Assembly: GCA_964017235.1 (NCBI GenBank)
Contig: OZ024930.1
Span: 27,656,614 to 27,720,613, forward strand
Origin: Sabellastarte sp. h YS-2021
Lineage: Eukaryota > Annelida > Polychaeta > Sabellida > Sabellidae
Length of the DNA: 64,000 nucleotides
Reading direction: 5' to 3'
A program made the translations under genes and the position numbers. Below the pieces are notes generated by a model that saw only the letters and a program-made list of their open reading frames with translations, had not been told where the DNA came from and searched no databases. Positions 31,691 to 43,210 of this stretch are shown in pieces; position 1 is the first letter of the stretch; each line of letters starts with the position of its first letter.

Positions 31691-32699
31691 ATATGGAGTA
31701 CACATAGGGCAGTTTATCCTGACATCCTTGACCATTTCTTTAAGTCCACTGGGGTGGTGTTTCTAATGGTTAATTAACTTCAGAACTGGCAGTGGTATAT
31801 TGTGAGGGCATTTGTCACTGGGGTCCTTCATCTTTGATTGTGGCTTTGGCCCTCGTGGTATCATATCCCATTACAACAAGTTTTGGCATCCGTTGAGCGG
31901 TCGCAATGCTTCTCATATTCTGAGAGAGTTGGGTAGTACACTGTTTGGGAGAGGTGGTTTCTCAGAAATATTCTCAACAACCACACCATATGTCATTTCA
32001 GTTGCCTGACAATTGGATGAAGTAGTTGGTGCCTGATAGACAGGAATTGTCACAGAGGCCTGGTACTCGGCTTTACCAGCTTGAGCCAGGGGTCCCACAG
32101 AATTATCTGTGTCTGTTGCTACCTGACAGTCAGCCTAACCAGCTGATGTCATGGGTTCTTGGCACTCAGCTATGGTCTCAGCTTGGGTCTCAGCTGTGGT
32201 TGTTGGTGTCTGGGACTGCATTTCATACCTGGATGGCTGACTAAGAGCCTCATTTTAGAGTCAGATGAGACTTGCTGATCCAGGGCCTCCCTTTCTGACA
32301 TGCTACCCAAGTTCATCTGGCCCTTAATGGAATGGTCAAGTTCTTGGATATAGTCTTCATCGTCTGCCAAGCTGTAGTAGTCATCTTGTTTAGGCTGTTC
32401 TTCGATATGTTTTAGGACTGATACAATGAGGCTCAGGTTCACGATCTCAAACATTCTGTCTCCATGGATCTTGGCAATGTGCCCATTAATCAAGTTTCTT
32501 TCTGGCATTCTTAACTGAACAGAATGGACACTAGAATAATTTTTTTTGTATTGGTCACCCCGCAGATAGCAATGTGTTGTTTAAATTCGGGCTGAACATG
32601 GAAAGTGCTTTTACATTTATAACAGGTCCAGAATTTCTGCTTTCCTTGTCGTGGAATCCTTATTACCCTTTTTTCGTTGCCTTGGTGAAACTTGGTCAT
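31690..32699 (-). pseudogene. Decayed C2H2-like zinc-finger locus, unidentified
   Basis: The minus strand starts with a 62-residue frame (32511-32699) that is basic and carries CYKCKSTFHVQPEFKQHIAIC, a C-x2-C-x12-H-x3-C finger. A second frame (32170-32508) opens RNLINGHIAKIHG, the end of another finger with its first half lost. It then becomes acidic (DDYYSLADDEDYIQELDH) and Gln-rich. Coding-like text continues in broken frames to about 31690, with INCPMCTPYEILREFGVH as a possible further finger. It may be a host transcription-factor pseudogene or a transposon accessory protein. Confidence 0.35.
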
Positions 32700-33880
32700 C
32701 TAAGATAAAAGAATTAAAAAGAAATGGTTAAAACTCTCAAAAAAAAATTTGATTTGAAATTATCCAAACCAACATGTCACAGGGTCAGAATGAGATTCAC
32801 TTGGTAAATGAAACCAATGTCTTATTTTGTATAAAATTGTATTTATCTGTCTGTAACCAACATATAATTATACAAAATAAAACTCCTGCATTCACATACA
32901 ACTATACAATACAAAACCACAATATAACCACACACCACAATCACAATCAGGTTCATGCATACACATACATAAATATATACATTTATGTTATGTAATCACA
33001 TCAATGTTTATTTTACACAAAGTATCAATGTTTATTCAATCAATAAGTCAGCAAAATCATTCCAGGACTGTCTAAGTGTTAACTCCAGCAAGTATAACAT
33101 CACATAATAAAGTCAAGCATCCGACATCAAAACATGATTAAACTCCAGCAGGTATGACCTGAAGAAATAACAACTATCCAATGTCAAAAACACCAGTCAC
33201 TAGCTCCACCAGCATGGAACTCCCCAAGCAAACACTGACACCAGCTAAAAATAATTCAAAACACTGTCCCAATACATCATCACAAAAATACCAATGATTT
33301 TACAACACAATAAAAGATTTGTGATAATTTTAACAATATTTGCATGACCAACTATTTACATTTATTCTATATAAACATATGATTTATATGTAGAAATTAT
33401 GATAACTTATTATTCACTGTAATTATAAATTGTGATGAAAATAATCATATACCTGCAATGCTGGCATATAAAACAACAAAGAATTTCCCTCCAGAAATTC
33501 TCTCCCAAAGGACAGATGTTGACAACTCAACTTCTTCTACATAACTAAATGTTTCCCCCACAGATAGACTTGCACAATGTGAACACTACCAATATTGAAA
33601 TCATATGAAACCCCCTGATGCAAAGCAAATCCAGTAAAACATGTTTTCACCCACAGAAGTGTAAAACAACACAAAGTGACAAAACCATATTACACCCAGA
33701 ATGTACACATGTGGAACCACAAAACTTGCAACAATCTTTCCAAATGATGAAATCACAATGACCCCAATAGAATATCTGTAAAACTTATGAAATCACTTTG
33801 TGACACAACACTTATGTACATAAAATGACTTAATTACTTCAAGCATTCATGTCAGTCATACTTTTAGCAACCTCCAGGGT
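32700..33880. other. A-rich spacer without a gene
   Basis: Plus-strand A/C-rich sequence with many ACAC and CACA motifs. The 73-residue frame at 32774 is low-complexity. Confidence 0.5.
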
Positions 33881-34262
33881 ATATAGGTGATCTGAAAATA
33901 GGATCTTTTCCCTGTCCTAACATTTTAACATTAGTTTGTAAGGCTTTAGCTGATTGGGGTTTTTCTTGAAACAAATGTGTCTCGATATCACCCCATTTGA
34001 TTTTGTTCTGGAATTTTCACCTGACCTTTCACCAATTAGCCAGGAATTTCACCAGTTTAACACAAGTTGGAATTTTCACCAGAACCCTCATTCCTTGTCC
34101 CAGTATTATAACTAGGAACAATGTCAATCTCAGGACCATTGGAATTTACACCTGACCTTTTATAGTGCCAGGAATTTTCACAAATTTCATCACCAAAACT
34201 GGAATTTTCACCAGTAGCCCTAATTCTCTCATTCATAGACAAAGAGCTTACATTCTGTTCAC
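33881..34262 (-). pseudogene. Gypsy pol 3' tail, beyond the TIR-element insertion
   Basis: The minus strand reads a hydrophilic segment with ESISCEQNVSSLSMNERI and repeated (T/S)GEN or SGVNSN phrases, ending around 33881. It lies where the tail of the integrase-bearing Gypsy would continue if the element at 34263-36330 were removed. This is an assignment by position and composition only. Confidence 0.35.
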
Positions 34263-36330
34263 AAGAGATACTTTCAATATCAGGGGCCGGTTTCACGAAG
34301 CCTCCCTTGGAAAGGACCTCCTTTAGTAAAGGAAGGTGTTTTTTCTTCCTTTGGGAAGGCCACCTTAAAATTCAGTTTCACAAAGCTTCCTTTAATTCTC
34401 CTTACCAAAGGTCTTCCTTGAATCTTAAGGAGGGAGTAAATATTACAAAGTATTGTGGAAATGGGTTGAAACAGCCATTTCAACTGTGTAATGTTACTTG
34501 TTGCTGGCCACAGAAAAGAAAAGATGACTGAAAAAGTGTCTGCATCAAAGGGAAAATACCAGGGGCCGTATTCACGACAGGTCTTATCTTAATCTTAGTC
34601 TTAAATCTAAGACTTTTGTCATAACTTTGGACAAAAACTTATGACATTTGTCTTAGTCTTAGAGCAATTCACAAAAGGGTTTAGTCTTATCTTAGTCTTA
34701 TCTTTTGTCATAACTCTAAGACTGGATGGGGGTGGTCTTAAATATTTAAGACCAGTCTTAAATATGGCCGCCATGTCATGTTTTCCCCACTTCAAAACTT
34801 CATACCACATCTCTGTAAAGCATTTTATTTTATGTTTTAAAGCATTTTATTTTATGTTTTAAAGTGGTTTGAAGGTTTTAAACTGCAAAACTTATCCCTT
34901 TCTGGTCCATTTATTTATTAACAGTAAGTGGGCAAGTTTTACAGTGTACATCAACACATATTCAGAGAAATACATGTCCACTAGTTTGTTGTATATAACA
35001 AATATTTAACACATATCCACAGAAAAAAAAATATATCCACAATGAACACATTAAATAATGTACACATATCCCACTGTTAAAGTTTTATGTGTCACTTTAT
35101 AAAAGTTTTTTATCTATTTGGTTCCACTACTATTTATATTCTTTTATAACTCAAAATATAAATAAGAGTAAAAATATATTCTTCATAAAATTTACTAAAC
35201 TGCACCACGCTATAAGTCATATAACTTACATAAAATATGTAATATTACTTAAACATGTCTTTTTTCCCCCAGAAAAGTTTTGTTTACTGACCTTGACATA
35301 GCTAGAGATTATTATCACATGATTTGCAGTGTATTGATTTTTTTGTCAAAGTGGCACATGTAGGGTGAAACCAACAGCTCACTTGTGTTTACATTCCCTG
35401 GCATAAACCAATCATATTAACTGAACTCAATGAAGGACAGCATGTCAGTGTTTATGAATAGTGCAAAATACACAAAGAAGATATTAATAGTACATAAATT
35501 GTCAAAACAATATGAATTTTATTTTTCAAAGTAGCATATTATAGATATCTTTGAAAACAGTTCTGAAAACAATGTGCATGTGCCTTTCAATGTGTATAAA
35601 ATAATTATGACTCTGTGATACAGTTGTAATAACAATGTGGATATTTGTACAATGTTTTTGTAAATAACAAATTATAATTTAATATGGCCAATATGAATAC
35701 ATCAGTTTTAACTGGATATGTTTTTTTTTCTTGTAGAAAAATTTGTTGCACAAAATTGGGAAACCACATTTCAGTGCTTTGAATATTATTGTAGCACAGT
35801 AATTTGCTTTTCCTTTTGAAGTGTACTACCTGATTTTAAATGTTTGCTAAAATACCTTTACTTGATAGAAAAAAATGCATTGGTGATGAATATGAATAGA
35901 TTCATATTTTGTGCCTGTCAGGAGACAAGATAATTTGTGAGTATTAATTTTAAATCTCAAGATAGTTGGAAAGTTTTCAAAAAACCTGACAAAGTCTACA
36001 AAGGATTTGCTGTGGATGGAAATATGTGTAAACACTTCTCATCATTGAACTCCTCCAATGGATTAAGCCTGTCTCTTAATCGTTTCTCTATTCTAACACG
36101 TCTTCTCCACAAAAAATTGTTCATAAAAATCACTCCTGCCATGATAATAGGCAAGTATATTTGCAATTAAAAGCTTTTACAATGTTTCTGAAAGTTAATA
36201 AACATTCCTTGAAGGACACTTCCTTAAATCTAAGGTAGGTCCTTAGTTTCCTTGAAATTCAAGGGAGTTTTCAAGGACTCCTTTAAGGAAGGAGGCTTTG
36301 TGAAACTGAGATTTTTTAAAGGAGGGAGAA
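34263..36330. mobile_element. Non-autonomous TIR element ending GGTTTCACGAAGCCTCC
   Basis: The left end GGGGCCGGTTTCACGAAGCC continues with a CCTTGGAAAGGACCTCCTTT stretch. Near 36200-36320 the inverted counterpart reads, on the minus strand, CAGTTTCACAAAGCCTCC and then a similar purine/pyrimidine-alternating block. A second start-like sequence (GGGGCCGTATTCACGACAGG, 34560) and TTCAGTTTCACAAAGCTTCC (34370) lie inside, so the element is composite. No transposase. Confidence 0.5.
34560..34780. repeat. TCTTAGTCTTA-rich internal repeat
   Basis: Short direct and inverted repeats of TCTTA(G)TCTTA and TTTGTCATAACT. It begins with the transposon-end-like GGGGCCGTATTCACGA, so it may be another small TIR element. 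Confidence 0.5.
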
Positions 36331-37572
36331 AGTCTGGGAGTAGATTTCTTACTATGCTGTATTCTATACACAGCATCACTTAATCTCTCTATAACCAAAT
36401 GGCCCTCTATGGCCCATCCCAGAATTTTTTAAGTTTTGGAGATACCCCAACCCTTTTAACTGGAGAAAACAGCCATCCAAAATCACCAGTTTGGTAAGGT
36501 TCACTGGACATCTTTATGTCATGATATTTCTTTTGTCTATTGGCACTAATCTGCAAATGCCTACGAGCATAGTCATGAGCGACCTCAAGTCGCTCTCTCA
36601 AGTTGCTAACATAGTCATGTTCAGTTATTGTTTGTAACTCATTAGGACAACCAATCATCAGATCAACTAGTAAGTTGATTTTTTGTCCTAACATCAACAT
36701 GTTTGGGCTAACTTGTGTGGACTCCTGAGGAGTAGATCTGTAAGCCATTGTGACTAATGAAAGAAATTTGTCCCAATCTCTCTGATTCGTTCTTACACTC
36801 GAACTGAGCATTGATTCAAGCGTTCTATTAAATCCCTCAAAAGGACCATCTGACATTGGATGAAAAGGTGTCGTTCTGGTCTTATACCTAGGATTCTGCA
36901 AATTTCACTCATAACCCTGGATTGAAATTGTGTTCCCTGATCTGTATGTAGTTCTTGGGGAACACCAAATCTACTAACAAACTCATGAACAAATGTTTCA
37001 GCAACTGTTTGTGCTTCAATATTACGTAGAAGGTGAGCCTCCATCCACTTAGTGAAGTAGTCTCCTAAAACTAAAACATATTTGTTCCCTGAATCACTTC
37101 TTGGGAAGGGACCGACAATATCAAGAGCGACTCTTTCTAAAGGCGCACCTATAAGATACTGACCTAAGGGTGCCTTGTTTTTCTTTGCAGGGGGTTTCTT
37201 TTGAGCACAACTTGTGCATTGTTGACAAAATGATTTCACATCATTTTTCATGTCATGCCAAAAGTATCTTTGTCTTACTTTTGCCAGTATTTTATGTTCA
37301 CCAAGTTGACCACCAGTAGGACTAGCATGTAACTCTTGCAAGATTGGGTTTCGAATGACCAATGGAAGCACTAATTGCCAAACAACTTGTTTTGTTGATT
37401 CTGTCTCCCACCTTCTGTACAAAATGTTGTCTCTGACATGCAACTGATCCCAAAGGAACCAGTAAGCTTTCAACTTTGGAGAGTATTTAGATACTTCATT
37501 CCAGTTTTGTTTTGTTTGAGCACTATTCTTGAGCCTTTGCCCTATAATGTCATCATCCCCCAGATTTTTCAA
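36331..37572 (-). pseudogene. Gypsy-type LTR retrotransposon integrase
   Basis: Two overlapping frames make one integrase, which inserts element cDNA. From the N-terminus it has the HHCC zinc region (LQELHASPTGGQLGEHKIL, ending CQQCTSCAQKK). Next is the catalytic core with LERVALDIVGPFPRS (first Asp) and LHTDQGTQFQSR (second Asp). After a frameshift near 36850 comes SDGPFEGFNRTLESMLSS with the catalytic Glu. 36407-36901 then gives the C-terminal part (LMLGQKINLLVDLMIG, GWLFSPVKRVGVSPKL, WDGP). A stop follows WDGP and the C-terminus runs to the TIR element. Otherwise well preserved. Confidence 0.9.
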
Positions 37573-37996
37573 GATAGTATCATAGTCCCAAATTTGTTAC
37601 CATGGTTCATCAGTTGTTTGTTCATATCGACACTAGGCTCATCCATTTGATCAATATTTTCATTTTGTTTGGTTTTGGCCTGAGGCCTTGTTATTGCCTG
37701 AACTTCAGAAGTTTGATCTATTCTGCCACACTGTCTACAAGGTAGCCTAGATAATGCGCCAGCATTACCATGCAGTTTTTCAGTTCGATGCTGAATATCA
37801 AGCGTGTAGCTGCCTAGCATTTCTAGCCAACGGGCTATTTGACCTTCAGGCTCTTTAAAGCAAAAAAGCCATTTAAGGGATGCATGATCAGTTCAGAGTT
37901 CGAAGCATTTGCCATACAAGTAATGTTTGAAATGTTTCACAAAAAACTACAGCAAGTAATTCTGTACGGGTAATGCAGTAATTCCTCTCTGGCTTT
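37569..37996 (-). pseudogene. Gypsy RNase H, downstream part
   Basis: The minus strand encodes KPERNYCITRTELLAVVFCE, a decayed middle with frameshifts, then LGSYTLDIQHRTEKLHGN and ALSRLPCRQCGRID. This is the RNase H and connection region of Gypsy pol, directly upstream of the integrase. It begins exactly at the TSD of the L1-like LINE; its first strand lies on the other side at 41284-41345. Confidence 0.85.
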
Positions 37997-38074
37997 TTAT
38001 TTTATTTTATTTTTTTTCAGTTTTAATGCATTTTATTCACCCTTTTTTAACATGTTGACATCAAAGGCATCCCT

Positions 38075-38101
38075 GGGGGGGGGGGGGGGGGGGGGGGGGG
38101 G
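38075..38101. repeat. Homopolymer run of 27 G
   Basis: Uninterrupted G27 in the 3' UTR of the minus-strand LINE (C27 in its RNA), followed by CGAGGGTGG. Its length could vary or be a sequencing artefact. Confidence 0.9.
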
Positions 38102-38325
38102 CGAGGGTGGAAGACCCCCCATCAGGGGTATGTTTTAACAATTTCAATCATAACACAGTATGATTTTACACCGGAACACTGGTATTAGGTTCAAACAGGG
38201 ATACATACATAAAGGATTACATAATTTTACTACACTTTACGTACAAAATTATTTTCTAAATTTTCTAATGTTACATTAATATTTTAAATACTGTTAGCTG
38301 TGTATAGTAACTTCTGCTAACTATA

Positions 38326-39160
38326 TTAATAATCCAGTAAAGGTATCAAAAGGTTCCATTTACTGTCCATGACTTCCTTATTCTTTTGAAATTGTATAAC
38401 AATGTTTTTTTCTATTTTGTATGTGCTCCTTATCTTCTCAATTACACCCGAAATTGACAGATTTTGACCAACACATTTTATTAAGTATATATAGTTCTTT
38501 ATCAAGTTGATTAGGTGATTCAAAATTCTAGAATTTTCTTTTGATCTGATACCTAGGAGTACTGTAGTTGTGCAAAGTAATCCACTGAGATCAATGTATG
38601 GTTTCAAAACAACAGTAACTTCCTTCCAGAAATTATTTATCACAGGACACAGCCAAAATAAATGCTCAAGAGTTTCAATTTCATTATTACAAAAGTAACA
38701 AAGATTGTCATTTATTTTACAAATATTTAAAAACTTATTAGTTGTCAAAATACGTTGTAATATTTTTCTACTGAAAGCTCCTTAATTTGCTGTCAACAGT
38801 ACATTGGAAATTTAATGAATAATATTCTGACATGACCTTTTCAGAAATAGGGGTGTGTAGACTTTCTGACCATTTGGACCTATGGTTCCGTTTCACACTG
38901 ACTGTGTCAATAAATTTCCAATATGTCCCTTTGCAACATTTCTTCATTTTGAGCAAGTCTGTTAAACTGGCTGACTAATTTCATTACCTCTTAGTTTAAC
39001 TGGATTTCCAACAATATTCCCTCTCCATGATCTTGGAAGACAGTGTGTAAGAGAGTAAAAGTCCACAAAGTTTATGTTTAAGTCAAAAGTTGATTTAAAA
39101 TCCTCAAAACCCATCACTCTACCAGATTCATGTAACAAATCGTTTAATATATTAATGTTT
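38326..39160 (-). pseudogene. L1/Tx1-like ORF2 C-terminal domain
   Basis: 39160-38770 is coding-like in broken frames. 38326-38748 is a clean 140-residue tail with CYFCNNEIETLEHLFWLCP, a C-x2-C-x8-H-x4-C motif equivalent to that of the LINE at 13774. It ends KWNLLIPLLDY and a stop, followed by about 330 bp of 3' UTR with a G27 run. Confidence 0.88.
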
Positions 39161-39189
39161 CCTGGTAGTTATGTTTGTATTTGTCAAAA

Positions 39190-39947
39190 AAGTTTCCTTG
39201 TAGTTATGTTTGTATTTGTCAAAAAATATGTGTCCCATAATGGATACGTTCTTACATTAATATCCTTTTCAAAAATAGTCTTATATAATATCCATGCCTT
39301 CAACACATTACTCCAAAAAGAATTATTAACTCTTGACAGAAATAGATATCCCAAACTCTTGTTTCCTTTAATTACATCCGGGATCCAAGATATTTTGAGG
39401 GCATTATTCGAAAAGCTTATATTTGTCAACCTTAGTCCTCCATTAGAAATATCTTGCTCTAATTGTGACAGTATTATTCTAGGTTTACCTTCCTTCCAGA
39501 TAAATGATTTAAAGAGTTTAAGTCTATCAATAATTCCCTTACTTGGTGGTGGGAGAACTTTCATTGCATAAACTAATTTTGGAACAGTAAGTGTTTTAAT
39601 GACTGTGATTTTTCCAATAAGCGACAGGCTACGTTTTTTATAACTTTGAAGAATTTTTTCAATTGCAGTGACGTTTGCACTGTAATTCAATTCGGTCATT
39701 TTTTTTCAAGGTCTGTGTGAAAAGAGATTCCCAATAACATAAATGTATCTGTCCATGAAAGATTGAGTTCAGGGCTAAGAATTTCTTTTGATCCTTTCAT
39801 TTTTCCGAGCCAAACTGCTGAGGTCTTGTCAAAATTTAACTTTAGGCCAGAACATTTATAAAAGCTACTGAATAAGTCTAAACTAGAATTCAAAGATTTT
39901 TCAGTCCCATCAAGTAATAAAAAGGTGTCATCAGCATATTGTCCAAC
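39190..39947 (-). pseudogene. L1/Tx1-like RT, YADD box and thumb
   Basis: It starts with QYADDTFLLLDGTEKS, then CSGLKLNFDKTSAVWLGKM and LLGISFHTDLEKK in one frame. After a one-base shift near 39697 comes SLIGKITVIKTLTVPKLVYA, GLRLTNISFSNNALKISWI and SFWSNVLKAWILY. At 39167-39226 a short direct duplication (TAGTTATGTTTGTATTTGTC twice, 34 bp apart) shifts the frame and ends it. Confidence 0.88.
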
Positions 39948-41260
39948 TTAAAACATTTTATCCCATAACATAATTCCTGTAATGTAATTTTCCAATAGAA
40001 TTGCCCTTGCTAAAGGTTCTATAGCCAGGATGAAGATATAAGGACTCAGTGGATCACCCTGACGACACCCTCTTTCTAGTTCAAAAAATTCAGAAAAGAT
40101 ACTGTTGTTTATTACACAACTACATGCTCCTGAGTAGAGTGTGTTAAACCAAGTGATAAAGCTTTTGCCAAAATTGTACTTTTGTAGTACATTTTTTATA
40201 TAGTGCCATTCTAAAGAATCAAATGCCTTTTCAAAGTCCAACAGAAGACCCTTTCTATTTTGTATATTTAGTTCTGACATGATGTCATACACCAGGCGTA
40301 TATTTTCTCCAATGTATCGATTTTTCAAAAAACCTTTCTGTGTGTCCCCAATAACTTTTGGAAGTACATTTTTTAATCTGTGAGCAAGAATACCAGATAA
40401 AATCTTATAATCGATGTTCAAAAGTGAAATTGGCCTTTTGTTGTTCATAAATTCTCTGGGTTTGTTGCCCTTTGGTATACAGGTGATAATACTTTGTCTC
40501 TGAGTAAGAGAAAGGTGACCCTTATCAAACGATTCATTCAAACTATTTATTAATAGTTTGCCAATGTCTGACCAAAAAAATTTATAAAAATCTACAGGAA
40601 ACCCATCTGTCCCAGGGCTTTTGTTGTTTTTCATATTTTTTATTACACTTTTTGCCTCTTGTTTGGTAACAGGACCTTCACACTTTAATTTTTCATCGTC
40701 AGTCAAAGGTATAACACTACCATCATTTTCCAAAAACCTTTGGTTATTGGTTTCTGAATGAGGAACTCTTGAGCTATAAATATGTTTGTAAAATTTTTTC
40801 TGTTCTGTTAGTATATCTATTGGAGAGGTGATTATTTCCCCATTGACATTAAGTTTGTAAATTGTCTTACTAATGTAATTGCGTTTTTCCAAGTTGCAAA
40901 AGTACTTTGTTGATTTCTCCCCTTCTTCATAATACTGACACTTTGATCCTAAGATGGCAGCTTTTACTAATGGTTCACGTACTTTTATTAATTGCAATTT
41001 TGCCTGCTCTACTTCATTTTGTATCTGGGCCGTTTTTGCTGTGTCCCCCACATTACAGAGTTCTAGTAAAGATTTGCATCATTTTTGTTCCTTTCTCTGG
41101 CTTTTTTAGAGCTGAAAGCAATTGTTTGACCTCTGATATTTAGTTTCATCATCTCGAATAGAGTTTCATAACCAGCTGAAAGATTGTAACCAAATTTGTC
41201 CTTAGGTCCAGTATCATTAGAGTATGTTCTCACAGTATTTTCAATTGTATTTTTACCAAA
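39948..41260 (-). pseudogene. L1/Tx1-like reverse transcriptase, main part
   Basis: A long frame (367 residues from its first ATG at 41051) preceded by a linker with FEMMKLNIRGQTIAFSSKKA. It contains EEGEKSTKYFCNLEKRN, NNKSPGTDGFPVDFYKFFW, RPISLLNIDYKILSGILAHR, QKGFLKNRYIGENIRLVYD, LLLDFEKAFDSLEWHY (motif A) and RGCRQGDPLSPYIF. A TAA interrupts the frame directly before VGQYADDTFLLLD, the catalytic box, at about 39930. Apart from that stop the RT core is well kept. Confidence 0.9.
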
Positions 41261-41283
41261 CTTACATACTCTGCATCATGGAG

Positions 41284-41804
41284 ATTCCTCTCTGGCTTTG
41301 TAAGGGATTTACTAGCATATGCAATCACTTTCTCTTGGCCTTCTTGAATTTGTGACAAGCTTGAATTAGTTGCTCATGATTACCCGGTACAGTAACATGA
41401 TCTGCAACAGTAAGACTACAATGGTTTGGTTTTGTGGAAAATTCATTCCACACTGGTATCTGAGTGTTCTCAATTTTTATACAAGATTTGTTCAGGTCCA
41501 AACTGCATTTCTGTGCAGTCAAAAAGTCCATACCCAAAATGGCTTGTGATTTTATTTCTGCCACAATAACATTTTGAGAAGTTTTTACAGGACCTAAGTC
41601 AATTTCAAGTTCTGTTTGACATTTCACAGATAGACTGGTACTATCAGCAAGTAAAACATCATATGGTACAGGCTGCAGTATTGTATTCTTTTGTCAAAGT
41701 TGTCAAAAATATCTGATGCTATAGGTGTAATAACAGACCCTGTGTCAACCAAAAAGTTAACTTCTTTTGAACAAACCTCTCCAGCAACTGTAAGACCACA
41801 AGTT
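41284..41804 (-). pseudogene. Gypsy protease fused to RNase H start (RT missing)
   Basis: The minus strand begins CGLTVAGEVCSKEVNFLVDT and continues with the aspartic protease active site DTGS (41735-41746). After a frameshift it carries SQAILGMDFLTAQKCSLDL, the second protease landmark, and TVADHVTVPGNHEQLIQA. It then passes directly into GQEKVIAYASKSLTKPERN, the start of Gypsy RNase H. In an intact Gypsy some 400 residues of reverse transcriptase stand between these two, so this copy has a deletion. Two frames are involved. The upstream side ends at the hairpin at 41809. Confidence 0.8.
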
Positions 41805-42159
41805 TTTATGTCAGCTTACTTGTCAGTCAGCTGACATTAACTCATCACTCTGCGGCGTGGGCGTACATGTCTGCGTGAACAACTTCTCCTAAACTACAAT
41901 ACCGAGAGACATGCTGTTTTTTATAAAAGATATCTTAACTATAGAGGATGAAAAATGTTCAGGCCATGCAGATCTGTTCGTTTGTCTGTTCCCCAGAGTC
42001 ATTACAAGTCAGGTACCCCCACCCAAAGTGTGAAAATTTCAACCCTTTATCACAATTTTCTCATTCACTATTGCAGGGATTTTGCTCATATAGTGCATAT
42101 ATGTACTAGGCCACTAGTAGATTACCTTGTGTGAGAATTAGACCTGGATCTGTCTTAAT

Positions 42160-42973
42160 TTTTTTTTATTAATTTTTAAAATAATTTTTAATGCAATAAA
42201 ATTCATGAAATCATGCACTAAAACACTTATAACTTGAAAACTATTGCAGTTAGAGCATTTTGTTAAAATATGTTATTCAACTACTTTTTTCATAGCTACA
42301 AAATGGTGAGAAACTTGAGTGTCTATCCCAATGGCTAAGTGAGTAATAGCTACTTTCTGATTTTTCAGTACCTCCCATAAAGAGTAAAATCACCTATAAC
42401 TTGAAAACTATTGCATATACAGAATTTTGTATAATATGTTATTCAGCTACTTTTGGATCAGCTACAGCATAGTAAAATTTCAGACCTGTAGCTCAGTGCA
42501 TAGCTGAGTAATAGCTACTTTCAGGTTATCACTGTTGAGTAAATCAGTTCTAACTGGAAAACTATCGCATTTAGAGTATTTGTTTAAATATCTTATTCGC
42601 CTAATTTTTGGTCAGCTATAACATAGTGAAATTGCAGACCTGTAGCTCATTACATAGCTGAGCAATAGCTATTTTCAGGTTCTTACTGTTGAGTAAATCA
42701 GTTATAACTTGAAACTATTCCATTTACAGTATTTTGTTTAAATATGTTCACCTATTTTTGGGTTAGCTATAACATAGTGAAATTACAGACCTATAGCTCA
42801 TGGCACAGCTGAGCAATAGCTATTTTCAGGTACTGACTGTTGAGTAAATCAGTTGTAACTTGAAAAATATTGCATTTGGAGTATTTTGTTAAAATATGTT
42901 GTTCACCTACTTTTGGCTCAGCTATAACATAGTGAAATTACAGACCTATAGCTCATGGCATAGCTGAGCAATA
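42160..42973. repeat. Satellite D, left part, five units of about 155 bp
   Basis: Units carry TATAACTTGAAAACTATTGC, TTAGAGTATTTTGTTTAAAT, CACCTACTTTTGGGTCAGCT, ATAACATAGTGAAATT, CAGACCTGTAGCTCAT and GCTGAGCAATAGCTA. The array is cut at 42973 by the LINE and resumes at 46532-46880. Two more units are at 50540-50862. Confidence 0.9.
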
Positions 42974-43210
42974 TCTAAATCTTATCTAATCTAATCTACT
43001 GCTTTGCAAGCGCAATGTCTTCCCCACAATGAGGAACTCAGTGCGCTATTTAAACAAAATCATTATCATATGGAAGTCGAGAGGCATTCAAGGTCAGTAA
43101 TCCAGGATGGTGGGTGTGACTGGGAGGGAAGGAAGACTAAGTTGGGAAGCTAGAGCTGAAGAGGTGAGTTTTGAGGTGCTTCCTAAAAGATGCGACAGAG
43201 GGACTTTTTC

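Larger units (their letters stand above)
37997..41283 (-). mobile_element. 5'-truncated L1/Tx1-like LINE inside Gypsy RNase H (16-bp TSD)
   Basis: ATTCCTCTCTGGCTTT is exact at 37981-37996 and 41284-41299. The adjoining TTATTTTATTTTATTTTTTT on the plus strand is the poly(A) tail of a minus-strand element. It encodes the linker before the RT, the RT and the C-terminal domain; endonuclease and ORF1 are missing. It is the same group as the LINE at 13487-18084 but a different copy with different lesions. Confidence 0.92.
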
